DNA of 6,291 bases from an uncultured Nitrososphaerota archaeon (GTDB lineage Bacteria; Bacillota; Clostridia; Oscillospirales; Ruminococcaceae): contig CAKXAF010000052.1 of the NCBI GenBank assembly GCA_934869045.1, forward strand, positions 5,371-11,661, in the 5' to 3' direction. Made by a program: the position numbers and the translations under genes. The notes beneath the pieces were generated by a model. It did no database searches. It saw only the letters and a program-made list of their open reading frames with translations, and had not been told where the DNA came from. This document shows positions 1 to 5,160 of this stretch, piece by piece; the first letter of the stretch is position 1; every line of letters starts with the position of its first letter.

Positions 1-196
1 TCCGGCCGTTCTGACCGAAATGGTACCAGGCTCCGCCGGTTTTGAACCAGCGGCCCTTTACGTAGCTCCCCGACTGGCTGTATTTCCAGCCGCCCTCCGC
101 AGCTTCCCATCCAGCCGATACCGGCGCAGCAAAAACACTCAGGGCCAACGCAGCGCAGGCCGCAGCCGCAGCTGTCCGCTTCCACAGCTTTTTCAA
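1..196 (-). CDS. Secreted cell-wall-binding repeat protein, N-terminal fragment
   Basis: The gene starts inside the window and runs off its left edge, so only the first 65 codons are seen. The start is a TTG at 196-194, chosen because a GAGGGA ribosome binding site lies 6 nt upstream (203-208) and the reading gives a textbook signal peptide. That peptide has a basic MKKLWKR, a hydrophobic Ala/Leu stretch (about residues 8-24) and a likely signal peptidase I site after APVSA at residue 28. The mature part opens with an aromatic- and Gly-rich repeat (GGWKYSQSGSYVKGRWF, then GGAWYHFGQNG). This is the pattern of choline-binding / CW_binding_1 repeats, which attach exported proteins to wall teichoic or lipoteichoic polymers. 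The catalytic or adhesive domain, if any, lies outside the window, so the function beyond wall attachment is unknown. It has its own promoter and follows the URO-D gene on the same strand. Confidence 0.8.
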   Translation of the reverse strand, partial: MKKLWKRTAAAAACAALALSVFAAPVSAGWEAAEGGWKYSQSGSYVKGRWFKTGGAWYHFGQNGR

Positions 197-222
197 AAGA
201 AATCCCTCACTTTCCTGGCTTC

Positions 223-251
223 ATTGTACACCACCGCGCTGCTTCTGTCAA
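223..251 (-). promoter_or_regulatory. Near-consensus sigma-A promoter for the cell-wall-binding protein
   Basis: On the minus strand a perfect -35 TTGACA (246-251) is followed, after exactly 17 bp, by TACAAT (223-228), a five-of-six match to the -10 consensus. The predicted transcript would start near 216, giving a leader of about 20 nt that contains the ribosome binding site. The -35 box sits only 4 bp after the stop codon of the upstream URO-D gene, so the secreted protein can be expressed independently of that gene. No operator is obvious. Confidence 0.8.
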
Positions 252-255
252 CCGG

Positions 256-1329
256 TTATTCGCCGGTGAACTCCGGATAGCGGCCCATTTCCAGGCCAGC
301 TTTTACAAAGTAGCAGTAGGTGTCGTAATCCACGGTTTTCGGAATGGAGTGATCGCTGTGGAGGACGAAATTAAAGCCTTCCTTCACCTCCGGGATCTTG
401 CTTTCCAGCTCTTTGCGGATGATATCCCGGTCGTTGGAGTACAGGGTCCGGACGTCAATGCCGCCCATAAAGGCAATCTTATCGCCATACAGCCTGTGGA
501 GCTTTAAAAGATCCATTCCGGCCTTGATTTCAATAACCTGCAGACAGTCGATCCCCGCGTCGATCATGTCCGGCAGCAAAGGCTCCACAAAGCCGCAGGA
601 ATGCATGATCACCGGCCGGCCGTGCTCCTTGGCAAAGCGGATGGTCTTAACGTGAGAAGGCTTGATAATCTCCCGGTACATGGCAGGAGACATAAAGGGA
701 CTGCCCTTGTAGCCCATATCCTCGTAATACCAGATCCCGTCGGGCCAGCCCTCCTGCTCAAAGAGCATTTTCTGGAGCTCGATGGCCAGATCCGCATAGG
801 TTTCCGCCATATCGCGGACCCAATCCGGATCCAGAGCCATGCCGACCAGCATGTTCTCGTGACCGCAGACCGGGTGGATGCTCTCAAAGACGTTGACGCC
901 GCTCCAGACAAAGAACCGTCCGGCCGCGGCAGCCTCAGCCTTTGCCTTCCGGTAGGCCTCGAAATTGATCCGGCGGGGATCCGGCGTTAGCAGCGGCTTG
1001 AGCCTTTCCCAGTCCTCCCGCTCCTTGACGGTGAAATCCACATGCTCCGGCGTGGTGTCGTGGAATTTGTGCCGCCGCAGCACCAGATAGGTGACGGTGT
1101 CTTCGTCTTCAGCGACAACCTTCCGCTGAAAGTCCAGGTCAGCCACCAGGTTAAAGGCCCAGCACTCCTGCATGTCGAAGCCGAAATGGTCCGCAAAGGA
1201 CTCCCCCTTCGGGAGATAGCCCTTTTCCCGCCAGGCGTTGTAGGTGTCGTCCCAAAAATGTTCATACAATCCGATCCGGTCCACCGGCTGATGCTTCAGG
1301 ATCCGGGTCATCCGCTCTTTTCCAGTCAT
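256..1329 (-). CDS. URO-D superfamily protein, methyltransferase-like (not HemE)
   Basis: This is a 357-residue member of the uroporphyrinogen decarboxylase superfamily (PF01208), a TIM-barrel fold. The family includes HemE and the corrinoid-dependent methyltransferases MtaA, MtbA and CmuA. Visible family features are the opening KERMTRILKHQPVDRIGL, the central EDMGYKGSPFMSPAMYREI (about 203-221) and VIMHSCGFVEPLLPDM (about 240-255). The HemE N-terminal active-site signature is absent, so a role in heme synthesis is unlikely. The His-x-Cys pair (243 and 245) matches the first two zinc ligands of MtaA/MtbA. About 80 residues later, where those enzymes place a third ligand Cys, this protein reads LHSDHSIP. 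The substrate is unknown. The start at 1329 is chosen because GGGAGG lies 7 nt upstream, whereas an in-frame ATG at 1344 runs into that same ribosome binding site. No corrinoid protein gene is adjacent. The gene is divergent from an AraC-type regulator that probably controls it. Confidence 0.85.
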   Translation of the reverse strand: MTGKERMTRILKHQPVDRIGLYEHFWDDTYNAWREKGYLPKGESFADHFGFDMQECWAFNLVADLDFQRKVVAEDEDTVTYLVLRRHKFHDTTPEHVDFTVKEREDWERLKPLLTPDPRRINFEAYRKAKAEAAAAGRFFVWSGVNVFESIHPVCGHENMLVGMALDPDWVRDMAETYADLAIELQKMLFEQEGWPDGIWYYEDMGYKGSPFMSPAMYREIIKPSHVKTIRFAKEHGRPVIMHSCGFVEPLLPDMIDAGIDCLQVIEIKAGMDLLKLHRLYGDKIAFMGGIDVRTLYSNDRDIIRKELESKIPEVKEGFNFVLHSDHSIPKTVDYDTYCYFVKAGLEMGRYPEFTGE

Positions 1330-1368
1330 TCTGATTCCTCCCATGCTCCATTCTCAGGTTTTGCCAAC

Positions 1369-1377
1369 AGTATAGCA
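1369..1377 (-). promoter_or_regulatory. Extended -10 element for the URO-D gene
   Basis: The minus strand reads TGC-TATACT, with TATACT at 1369-1374 and the TG extension at 1376-1377. This would start transcription near 1362 and leave a leader of about 33 nt. No hexamer near 1392-1397 resembles TTGACA. A good extended -10 with a poor -35 is typical of activator-dependent promoters, which fits control by the divergent AraC-family gene. This assignment is by eye and needs start-site mapping. Confidence 0.5.
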
Positions 1378-1402
1378 CAGTTTTTCACGGAAACGTTAGG
1401 AA

Positions 1403-1426
1403 TTTTGTCTGGACAACCGGACAAAA
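1403..1426. promoter_or_regulatory. Candidate AraC operator: three TTGTC/GACAA half-sites
   Basis: TTTTGTC at 1403-1409 is the exact reverse complement of GACAAAA at 1420-1426. A further GACAA at 1412-1416 makes TTGTCTGGACAA, and the GGACAA motif recurs with an 8-bp period (1411 and 1419). The cluster lies at about -41 to -64 relative to the predicted URO-D start and overlaps the -35 of the likely AraC promoter. One bound regulator could therefore activate one gene and repress its own. Binding itself is inference. Confidence 0.45.
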
Positions 1427-1438
1427 GTATGGTATTTT
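1405..1438 (+). promoter_or_regulatory. Possible promoter of the AraC-family gene
   Basis: Two overlapping 17-bp-spaced readings are possible. One is TTGTCT (1405-1410) with TATGGT (1428-1433). The other is TGGACA (1410-1415) with TATTTT (1433-1438). Both are moderate matches and both place the start at or just before the ribosome binding site at 1445-1450, so the leader would be very short. The -35 in either reading falls inside the half-site cluster, which would allow autorepression. Confidence 0.35.
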
Positions 1439-1456
1439 GAAAAAGAGGTGACCCAT

Positions 1457-2323
1457 ATGCTCCTGCCGACACAATACCTGAACCCAGTGGTCCTCCGATG
1501 CAGCCGCTTCAACGGCTACCCCCTGAACCACACTACCCGGTATGCGCCCCGGACGGTCTATGATTACGAACTGGAATACTATCTCCGCAGCGATGGAGGG
1601 ATCCGCATCGACGGCCGCTACGTCCCCTTCCGCGCCGGCGAACTGAACATCCGTAAGCCTGGCCAGGTGGTGGAGGGCGTACCTCCCTACGAATGCTACA
1701 TCCTCTGCGTGGACATGCTGGGCAACGGCAAGCGCAGCGGAGACTATTCCTTCGGCACCCCGGAGGAGGCCCAGGAACGCTATGAGAACCCCCTGCTGGC
1801 GCGGCTTCCGGATCGGCTCTCCCTGCGAAAAAAGGATCTGATCGCCAGCCTGCTGGAAAATATCCTGCAAAGCTACGGCATCAGCGGGGATCTGGCTGGA
1901 TTCCGGCTGAAATCCAGCCTGTACTTCCTGTTTTCCGAGATTTTTCAGGAAATTGCGGACAGCTCCGTCATCGGCGGAACCGCCTGCATCAGCCAAGCCA
2001 TCCGCCGGATCCGGGAGGAATTTTCCGAACCCCTCAACGTCAATGCTCTGATTGCGGAAAGCGGGCTGAGTCGCGGCTTTTTCCACCAGCGATTCCAGGC
2101 GGAAACCGGTATGACGCCAGGGCAGCTTATCGCCGCTCTGCGAATCGAAAAAGCAAAAAACCTCCTCTGTTTTACCCAGACCTCCATCGGAGAAATCGGC
2201 GCACTCTGCGGCTATCCGGACAGCACCTATTTTGCGCGGATCTTCCGGCGCCATACCGGTATAACGCCTACCGCTTACCGCAGCCGGACCACTGCTGACA
2301 AGGAAAGGGGCGGGCTGCTGTGA
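1457..2323 (+). CDS. AraC-family transcriptional regulator
   Basis: This 288-residue protein has the usual AraC layout. Residues about 1-120 look like a cupin-type ligand-binding domain (ELEYYLRSDGGIRIDGRY, then FRAGELNIRKPGQVVEGVPP), followed by a helical linker. Residues about 178-278 form the double helix-turn-helix DNA-binding domain. The first helix-turn-helix is around LNVNALIAESGLSRGFFHQRF. The second is around SIGEIGALCGYPDSTYFARIF and ends in the family hallmark HTGITPTAYR. The ATG at 1457 is preferred because AGAGGTG lies 6 nt upstream. An in-frame GTG at 1448 is part of that ribosome binding site. The gene is divergent from the URO-D gene, with half-site repeats between them, so it is most simply read as the local regulator. 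The ligand is not known. A long minus-strand reading across the same bases is a shadow. Confidence 0.92.
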   Translation: MLLPTQYLNPVVLRCSRFNGYPLNHTTRYAPRTVYDYELEYYLRSDGGIRIDGRYVPFRAGELNIRKPGQVVEGVPPYECYILCVDMLGNGKRSGDYSFGTPEEAQERYENPLLARLPDRLSLRKKDLIASLLENILQSYGISGDLAGFRLKSSLYFLFSEIFQEIADSSVIGGTACISQAIRRIREEFSEPLNVNALIAESGLSRGFFHQRFQAETGMTPGQLIAALRIEKAKNLLCFTQTSIGEIGALCGYPDSTYFARIFRRHTGITPTAYRSRTTADKERGGLL

Positions 2324-2523
2324 ATGGACGGCCGGAACGGGTTGCTGCAAAAGGTCGCCGCTGCTCCGCTTGGGTCCCTCCGGGCGAGGGGGCCTTCCCA
2401 ACAGCTGTGCTCTGCGGCGCGGAGCCGGAGAATTTGTTTCCCGAGCTGGCGCAGGAGAGCCTCGGCATCCTGTTTCTGCATGCGGAGACGGAATGGGAGC
2501 GGGAATCCTTTTCCGGAGGGTGA
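2320..2523 (+). CDS. Unrecognised small ORF coupled to the AraC gene
   Basis: A 67-codon reading frame begins with a GTG (2320) whose bases overlap the AraC stop codon as GTGA, an arrangement typical of translational coupling. The upstream purine-rich stretch AAGGAAAGGGG could act as a weak ribosome binding site. Codons after about the tenth are mostly G- or C-ended, much like the AraC gene, which favours real or recently real coding. The product has an acidic C-terminal part (PENLFPELAQESLGILFLH, then AETEWERESF), two cysteines, no signal peptide and no membrane segment. I do not recognise it. It could be a genuine accessory peptide, a truncated remnant, or chance. The decayed Nudix gene follows immediately, which argues for a degraded region. 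Confidence 0.35.
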   Translation: MNGRPERVAAKGRRCSAWVPPGEGAFPTAVLCGAEPENLFPELAQESLGILFLHAETEWERESFSGG

Positions 2524-2808
2524 GGCGTATCCGGAATGCCTGCTCATTTGGAGTCCCCGGCGCGGCTGGGAATTGGCGGAATCGTTATACCTGGAAAAGG
2601 CCTGCAGGAAGCGCTGAAACGGGAAACACTTGAGGAAAGCGGTATCCTGGTTAAAATCGTTGACTTTATCGGTGTGCAAAAATATTCAAAATGATATCGT
2701 GAATATCGAATTTATCTGCAAATACATCCGCGGAGAGCTAAGAACCAGACAGAAAGCTTGGATGTACGCTGGTTTTCAAAGGGACAGGCTCTGGAGCCCG
2801 CCGAATAA
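2522..2808 (+). pseudogene. Decayed Nudix hydrolase, frameshifted
   Basis: Nudix hydrolases cleave nucleoside diphosphates linked to other groups. Here the family pattern can be followed only by changing frame. ECLLIWSPRRGWEL (to about 2575) is in one frame. The Nudix box region GGIVIPGKGLQEALKRE, then TLEESGI, is in a second frame, which ends at a TGA (2692-2694). DIVNIEFICKYIRGELRTR returns to the first frame. The typical C-terminal ESLDVRWFSKGQALEP is again in the second frame and stops with TAA at 2806-2808. At least three indels are therefore needed. The box itself also carries Lys where its first conserved Glu (of GX5EX7REUXEEXGU) should be, although the REUXEEXGU part survives. No start codon with a ribosome binding site is evident. 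This looks like a dead gene unless the sequence contains errors. Confidence 0.7.
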
Positions 2809-2817
2809 GATCGATCC

Positions 2818-2850
2818 AAAAAACGCCTTCCCACTTTCGGAAGGCGTTTT
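2818..2850. terminator. Bidirectional intrinsic terminator
   Basis: A perfect 12-bp stem (AAAACGCCTTCC at 2820-2831, GGAAGGCGTTTT at 2839-2850) encloses a 7-nt loop. Read on the minus strand it ends in six T residues, 68 nt after the stop of the Cys-rich protein gene. On the plus strand it ends in four T residues and closes the AraC/Nudix-remnant side. It therefore separates two convergent units and should work best on the minus strand. Confidence 0.88.
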
Positions 2851-2918
2851 GAGGAGCAGCAGGTTTCTGCGTATATCGAGACGCGCCGTGGCTTTCACCC
2901 CGGCGCTTTTGGGACCGG

Positions 2919-3740
2919 TCAATTGCTGAGTGTGTCCTCACAATCCAGCTCTGCCAAGCGGGGCGGAAAGAATTCGTTGACCGGGAATTTGATCTTCCGG
3001 AACAGCTCGCAGGGATCATCGGCAGAGGAAACGCATTCCTTATCCGGGACACTGTAGTCGTAAACCGGAATCATCATCTGGACCTCACGCTCCAGCTGAA
3101 CAATAGAGAACATTCCGATGGTGACATACACATAGCGTTTTACCTCGGTTGCGACGCAGTCCCCGGACAAACGCCTGCAGAGGTTCTGGGGAATGGAAAC
3201 CGCGCACTCACAGCGGGGGCTCAGGCTGTCGCACAGCCGGCAGGACAGGATAATGGGGTCCACGACCTGCACCTTTGCGGTGGGGCAGTCGCTGATCAGA
3301 GAGGGGCAGTCTTCTCCGCCAGTTGACTCATAGCTGTGATTGGACGAAAAGCTTTTGACGTTGCCTTCAGAGCCGTAAAGTATTACCTTTTTGCTGAAAA
3401 CAGCGATCCCCTGGACGGTACAGGGCGGTGTAAGCGGCGAGGAATAGACGTCGACCGTAATCAGAAAGTAGTAGGTCATATCCACGGAATAAAAGCCCTT
3501 GTTGAATGGGACGTTCTCCACATCCATGAAAACATTGAGCACTTCCACCTTGCGGCACTTGATGCTCTGCGCGCCGTCGATCACCGGCTGTGTTACGGTG
3601 GTGAAATAGACCCGCAAATCTTCAAGGCAATCTTTGGATGAACAGGAGTCATAGATTCGCCCCGCATTGACACAGACTGCTTCCTTGAAGCAGTTGGCGC
3701 CGACTGCGGAACTGTTCGCGGTGAAATTCGAATCAGCCAT
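2919..3740 (-). CDS. Cys-rich hypothetical protein, possible spore-coat or mother-cell protein
   Basis: A 273-residue protein with 17 cysteines (6%), no signal peptide and no membrane segment. The start at 3740 is set by AGGAGG 6 nt upstream. The in-frame ATG at 3746 overlaps that site, and longer upstream readings have no ribosome binding site. Notable segments are the N-terminal NAGRIYDSCSSKDCLEDLRV (about 25-44), the middle NVPFNKGFYSVDMTYYF (about 79-95) and VILYGSEGNVKSF (about 121-133). A Cys cluster follows (CRLCDSLSPRCECAVS, about 165-180). The middle looks beta-rich. From memory, such sequences occur as conserved hypothetical proteins in spore-forming Clostridia, but I cannot name a characterised family. 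Many disulfide-capable cysteines, cytosolic synthesis and a sigma-K-like promoter together suggest a spore-coat component. That is inference. The gene ends at a strong terminator and appears monocistronic. Confidence 0.75.
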   Translation of the reverse strand: MADSNFTANSSAVGANCFKEAVCVNAGRIYDSCSSKDCLEDLRVYFTTVTQPVIDGAQSIKCRKVEVLNVFMDVENVPFNKGFYSVDMTYYFLITVDVYSSPLTPPCTVQGIAVFSKKVILYGSEGNVKSFSSNHSYESTGGEDCPSLISDCPTAKVQVVDPIILSCRLCDSLSPRCECAVSIPQNLCRRLSGDCVATEVKRYVYVTIGMFSIVQLEREVQMMIPVYDYSVPDKECVSSADDPCELFRKIKFPVNEFFPPRLAELDCEDTLSN

Positions 3741-3781
3741 AATCATCCTCCTAAATAAGTACTGGCCAGCGGGCGCGCCTG

Positions 3782-3825
3782 GGCAATTTTGCCGGAACGC
3801 ATTTTTCCGCGGCGGTTCTGGAACC
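3782..3825. repeat. Two 12-bp inverted repeats in the leader of the Cys-rich gene
   Basis: GGCAATTTTGCC (3782-3793) and GGTTCTGGAACC (3814-3825) are each perfect 5-bp-arm inverted repeats with a 2-bp centre. Their centres lie 32 bp apart, about three turns of the helix. The second begins only a few bases after the predicted transcription start. They could be operators or RNA stem elements, but small repeats of this kind also arise by chance. Confidence 0.3.
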
Positions 3826-3835
3826 TGCTGTAGTA

Positions 3836-3862
3836 TATCATATGAAAAGAAACGGAAAAGGT
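3836..3862 (-). promoter_or_regulatory. Sigma-K-like promoter of the Cys-rich protein gene
   Basis: On the minus strand the sequence reads AC (3861-3862), 16 bp, then CATATGATA (3836-3844). This matches the sigma-K pattern AC-N16/17-CATANNNTA described for late mother-cell genes in Bacillus, and the overlapping sigma-E -10 is similar. Transcription would begin near 3829, leaving a leader of about 90 nt. A TATACT sequence overlaps the -10 region, so a vegetative sigma-A promoter is possible, but nothing like TTGACA sits at the right distance. Confidence 0.55.
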
Positions 3863-3864
3863 GA

Positions 3865-4029
3865 TAAAAAGCCGCTCTTTCCCCCAAAACATTTCTGCCG
3901 CCGCACAATCCCCCTACTCCAGTATTATGCCAAAATGCCTGATTGCGCCACCAAACCGGAGCATTTTCCTTCACACTCCGGATCGGCGGCGCGATTTTTT
4001 ATCTTCCATGACGCGGCTGAACTTCTCTT
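3865..4029. other. Noncoding gap between the YccF gene and the Cys-rich gene promoter
   Basis: No gene is supported here. The only structure seen is a short hairpin, CCGGAG (3956-3961) with CTCCGG (3976-3981) around a 14-nt loop. It lies about 50 nt beyond the YccF stop on the minus strand and is followed by only three T residues. It may be a weak terminator for the YccF transcript. No convincing terminator or promoter is otherwise visible. Confidence 0.4.
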
Positions 4030-4389
4030 TTAAAGGACTTCCGCACCAAACGGCATCAGCGCCAGCTTGGCAATTTTGAAGCACTGCTTCCCGAAAGGAA
4101 TACCGATGATCGTAATGCAGAAAAGCACTCCGGCAAGCGCCGCCTCCAGTGCCAATGGAAGCCCGCTAATCAGCAGCCAGACGATATTCAGCAGCAAGGA
4201 ACCAGCACCGCCGCCATAGCGGATTTCCTTACCAAAGGGGAAAAAGGCCAGCCTCGCGAACTTAAAGCACTGCACCCCAACCGGTATTCCCACGATAGTC
4301 AGGCACCAGAGTACCCCCGCCAGCAGCCAACCCAGCCCGAGGATGCACCCACCGAACAAAAACCAAACCCCATTTCCCAAACACCCCAT
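4030..4389 (-). CDS. YccF-domain inner-membrane protein
   Basis: A 119-residue hydrophobic protein made of two copies of the YccF domain (PF03733). AGVLWCLTIVGIPVGVQCFK at about residue 24 is repeated as AGVLFCITIIGIPFGKQCFK at about residue 86, a 62-residue period. Each copy continues into a FGKE/FGAE-type end (FFPFGKE, LMPFGAE). Each copy has hydrophobic segments (about 8-37 and 65-99) consistent with membrane insertion. The family is widespread but its biochemical role is not established. The start at 4389 is supported by GGAGG 7 nt upstream, and the length is normal for the family. The gene lies about 80 nt downstream of the terminator that ends the Liv/CBS-ACT unit, so it is expressed either by read-through or from a weak promoter that I could not identify in 4395-4469. 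Confidence 0.9.
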   Translation of the reverse strand: MGCLGNGVWFLFGGCILGLGWLLAGVLWCLTIVGIPVGVQCFKFARLAFFPFGKEIRYGGGAGSLLLNIVWLLISGLPLALEAALAGVLFCITIIGIPFGKQCFKIAKLALMPFGAEVL

Positions 4390-4469
4390 ACTGATGCCTC
4401 CTTCACATGATCCGAACCCACACTGATACGACTCTGCTAAAAAAACGAACCTCCGCCCACTTTTTCTTC

Positions 4470-4510
4470 AAAAAACAGCGGCGGCCCCGGAACCGCCGGA
4501 ACCGCCGCTG
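4470..4510 (-). terminator. Intrinsic terminator of the liv / CBS-ACT operon
   Basis: A perfect 9-bp GC-rich stem (CAGCGGCGG at 4476-4484 with CCGCCGCTG at 4502-4510) is followed on the minus strand by six T residues (4475-4470). It begins 4 nt after the CBS-ACT stop codon. The 17-nt loop contains a tandem GGTTCC repeat. This should end the operon coming from livG and livF. Confidence 0.92.
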
Positions 4511-4514
4511 GATT

Positions 4515-5156
4515 TTACTGGTTTTGCAGCTTGTAAAGCACCTGGAAGCCCGCGGCTTCAATGGCCTTCTCGATCTCGCCGGTATTGAGGGAATTGATGC
4601 CCACCACCATGGAGCTTTTCCCGTTTCCTCCCCGGTAAACGGCCATGTGGGTGATGTTGGCGCCGTATTCGCTGATAATGCCCGCAACTTTGGCCATCAT
4701 CCCCGGCTCGTCGTTGGCTTCAATAGTAATCCGGGTCCCCGGCTCGCGGAAGCCCAAAATGTCGATGAAAGAATCCAAAATATCGCTCTGGGTGATGATA
4801 CCCACCAGCTTTTCGCCCTCCATCACCGGCAGGAACCCGATGTCGTGATCTCGCATCAGCGTCGCCGCCTCCTCCAGAAGGGCATCCGGAGAAATGGTTA
4901 TGGGATTTTTCACCATAACCTTGCTGATCTTAGTCTTGGCCAGCAGATAGGTCAGCTCGCCCACACTGAAGGTCGTCGCCTTGGAGGGCGACGCATGAGC
5001 GATATCTTCCTTGGAGACAACCCCCACCAGCTTGCCGTTTTTGACCACCGGCAGCCGCTTGACCCCATACTGCTGCATGATTTCGTGGGCGTCCGGGATG
5101 GTCTGGTCCGGGGAAATGATAAACGGATTGGCTGTCATTTTGGTTTTCACGAACAT
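4515..5156 (-). CDS. CBS-CBS-ACT domain protein, AcuB-like
   Basis: A 213-residue cytosolic protein with two CBS motifs (about 1-55 and 75-130) and a C-terminal ACT domain (about 141-213). CBS hallmarks are MTANPFIISPDQTIPDA with RLPVVKNGKLVGVVSKEDI, and MVKNPITISPDALLEEAA with FLPVMEGEKLVGIITQSDI. The ACT domain shows ITIEANDEPGMMAKVAGII. CBS pairs usually bind adenine nucleotides and ACT domains usually bind amino acids, so a sensor role is likely, though the ligand cannot be read from sequence. The start at 5156 lies 4 nt past the livF stop codon, with AGGGGGG as the ribosome binding site inside the end of livF. It is therefore probably co-transcribed and coupled with the transporter. The order suggests it responds to branched-chain amino acid or energy status. 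AcuB of Bacillus has similar architecture, but acetoin use is not indicated here, so no symbol is assigned. Confidence 0.9.
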   Translation of the reverse strand: MFVKTKMTANPFIISPDQTIPDAHEIMQQYGVKRLPVVKNGKLVGVVSKEDIAHASPSKATTFSVGELTYLLAKTKISKVMVKNPITISPDALLEEAATLMRDHDIGFLPVMEGEKLVGIITQSDILDSFIDILGFREPGTRITIEANDEPGMMAKVAGIISEYGANITHMAVYRGGNGKSSMVVGINSLNTGEIEKAIEAAGFQVLYKLQNQ

Positions 5157-5160
5157 AACA

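Noticed and set aside
256..1329. HemE (heme-pathway uroporphyrinogen decarboxylase)
   Set aside because: The conserved HemE N-terminal active-site signature is missing, the central motifs match the methyltransferase-like branch, and no heme genes are nearby.
2376..2390. CCCTC/GAGGG hairpin after the AraC gene as a terminator
   Set aside because: The stem is only 5 bp and no T-tract follows, so it is not a convincing terminator.
1385..2401. Long minus-strand open frame of 338 codons opposite the AraC gene
   Set aside because: The plus strand encodes a clear AraC double helix-turn-helix protein with a ribosome binding site. The minus-strand translation shows no family motif and is a codon-bias shadow.
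2275..2679. Minus-strand 134-codon frame over the AraC 3' end and Nudix remnant
   Set aside because: No ribosome binding site, no motif and a low-complexity-like composition. It overlaps the AraC C-terminus and the Nudix-like plus-strand homology.
3741..3974. N-terminal extension of the Cys-rich protein to 351 residues
   Set aside because: AGGAGG sits 6 nt before the ATG at 3740. The extension would read through the ribosome binding site and predicted promoter, and it has an unrelated composition.
3984..4007. ATCG...CGAT followed by TTTTTT as a plus-strand terminator
   Set aside because: The paired arms are only 4 bp, and no plus-strand gene lies upstream for it to end.
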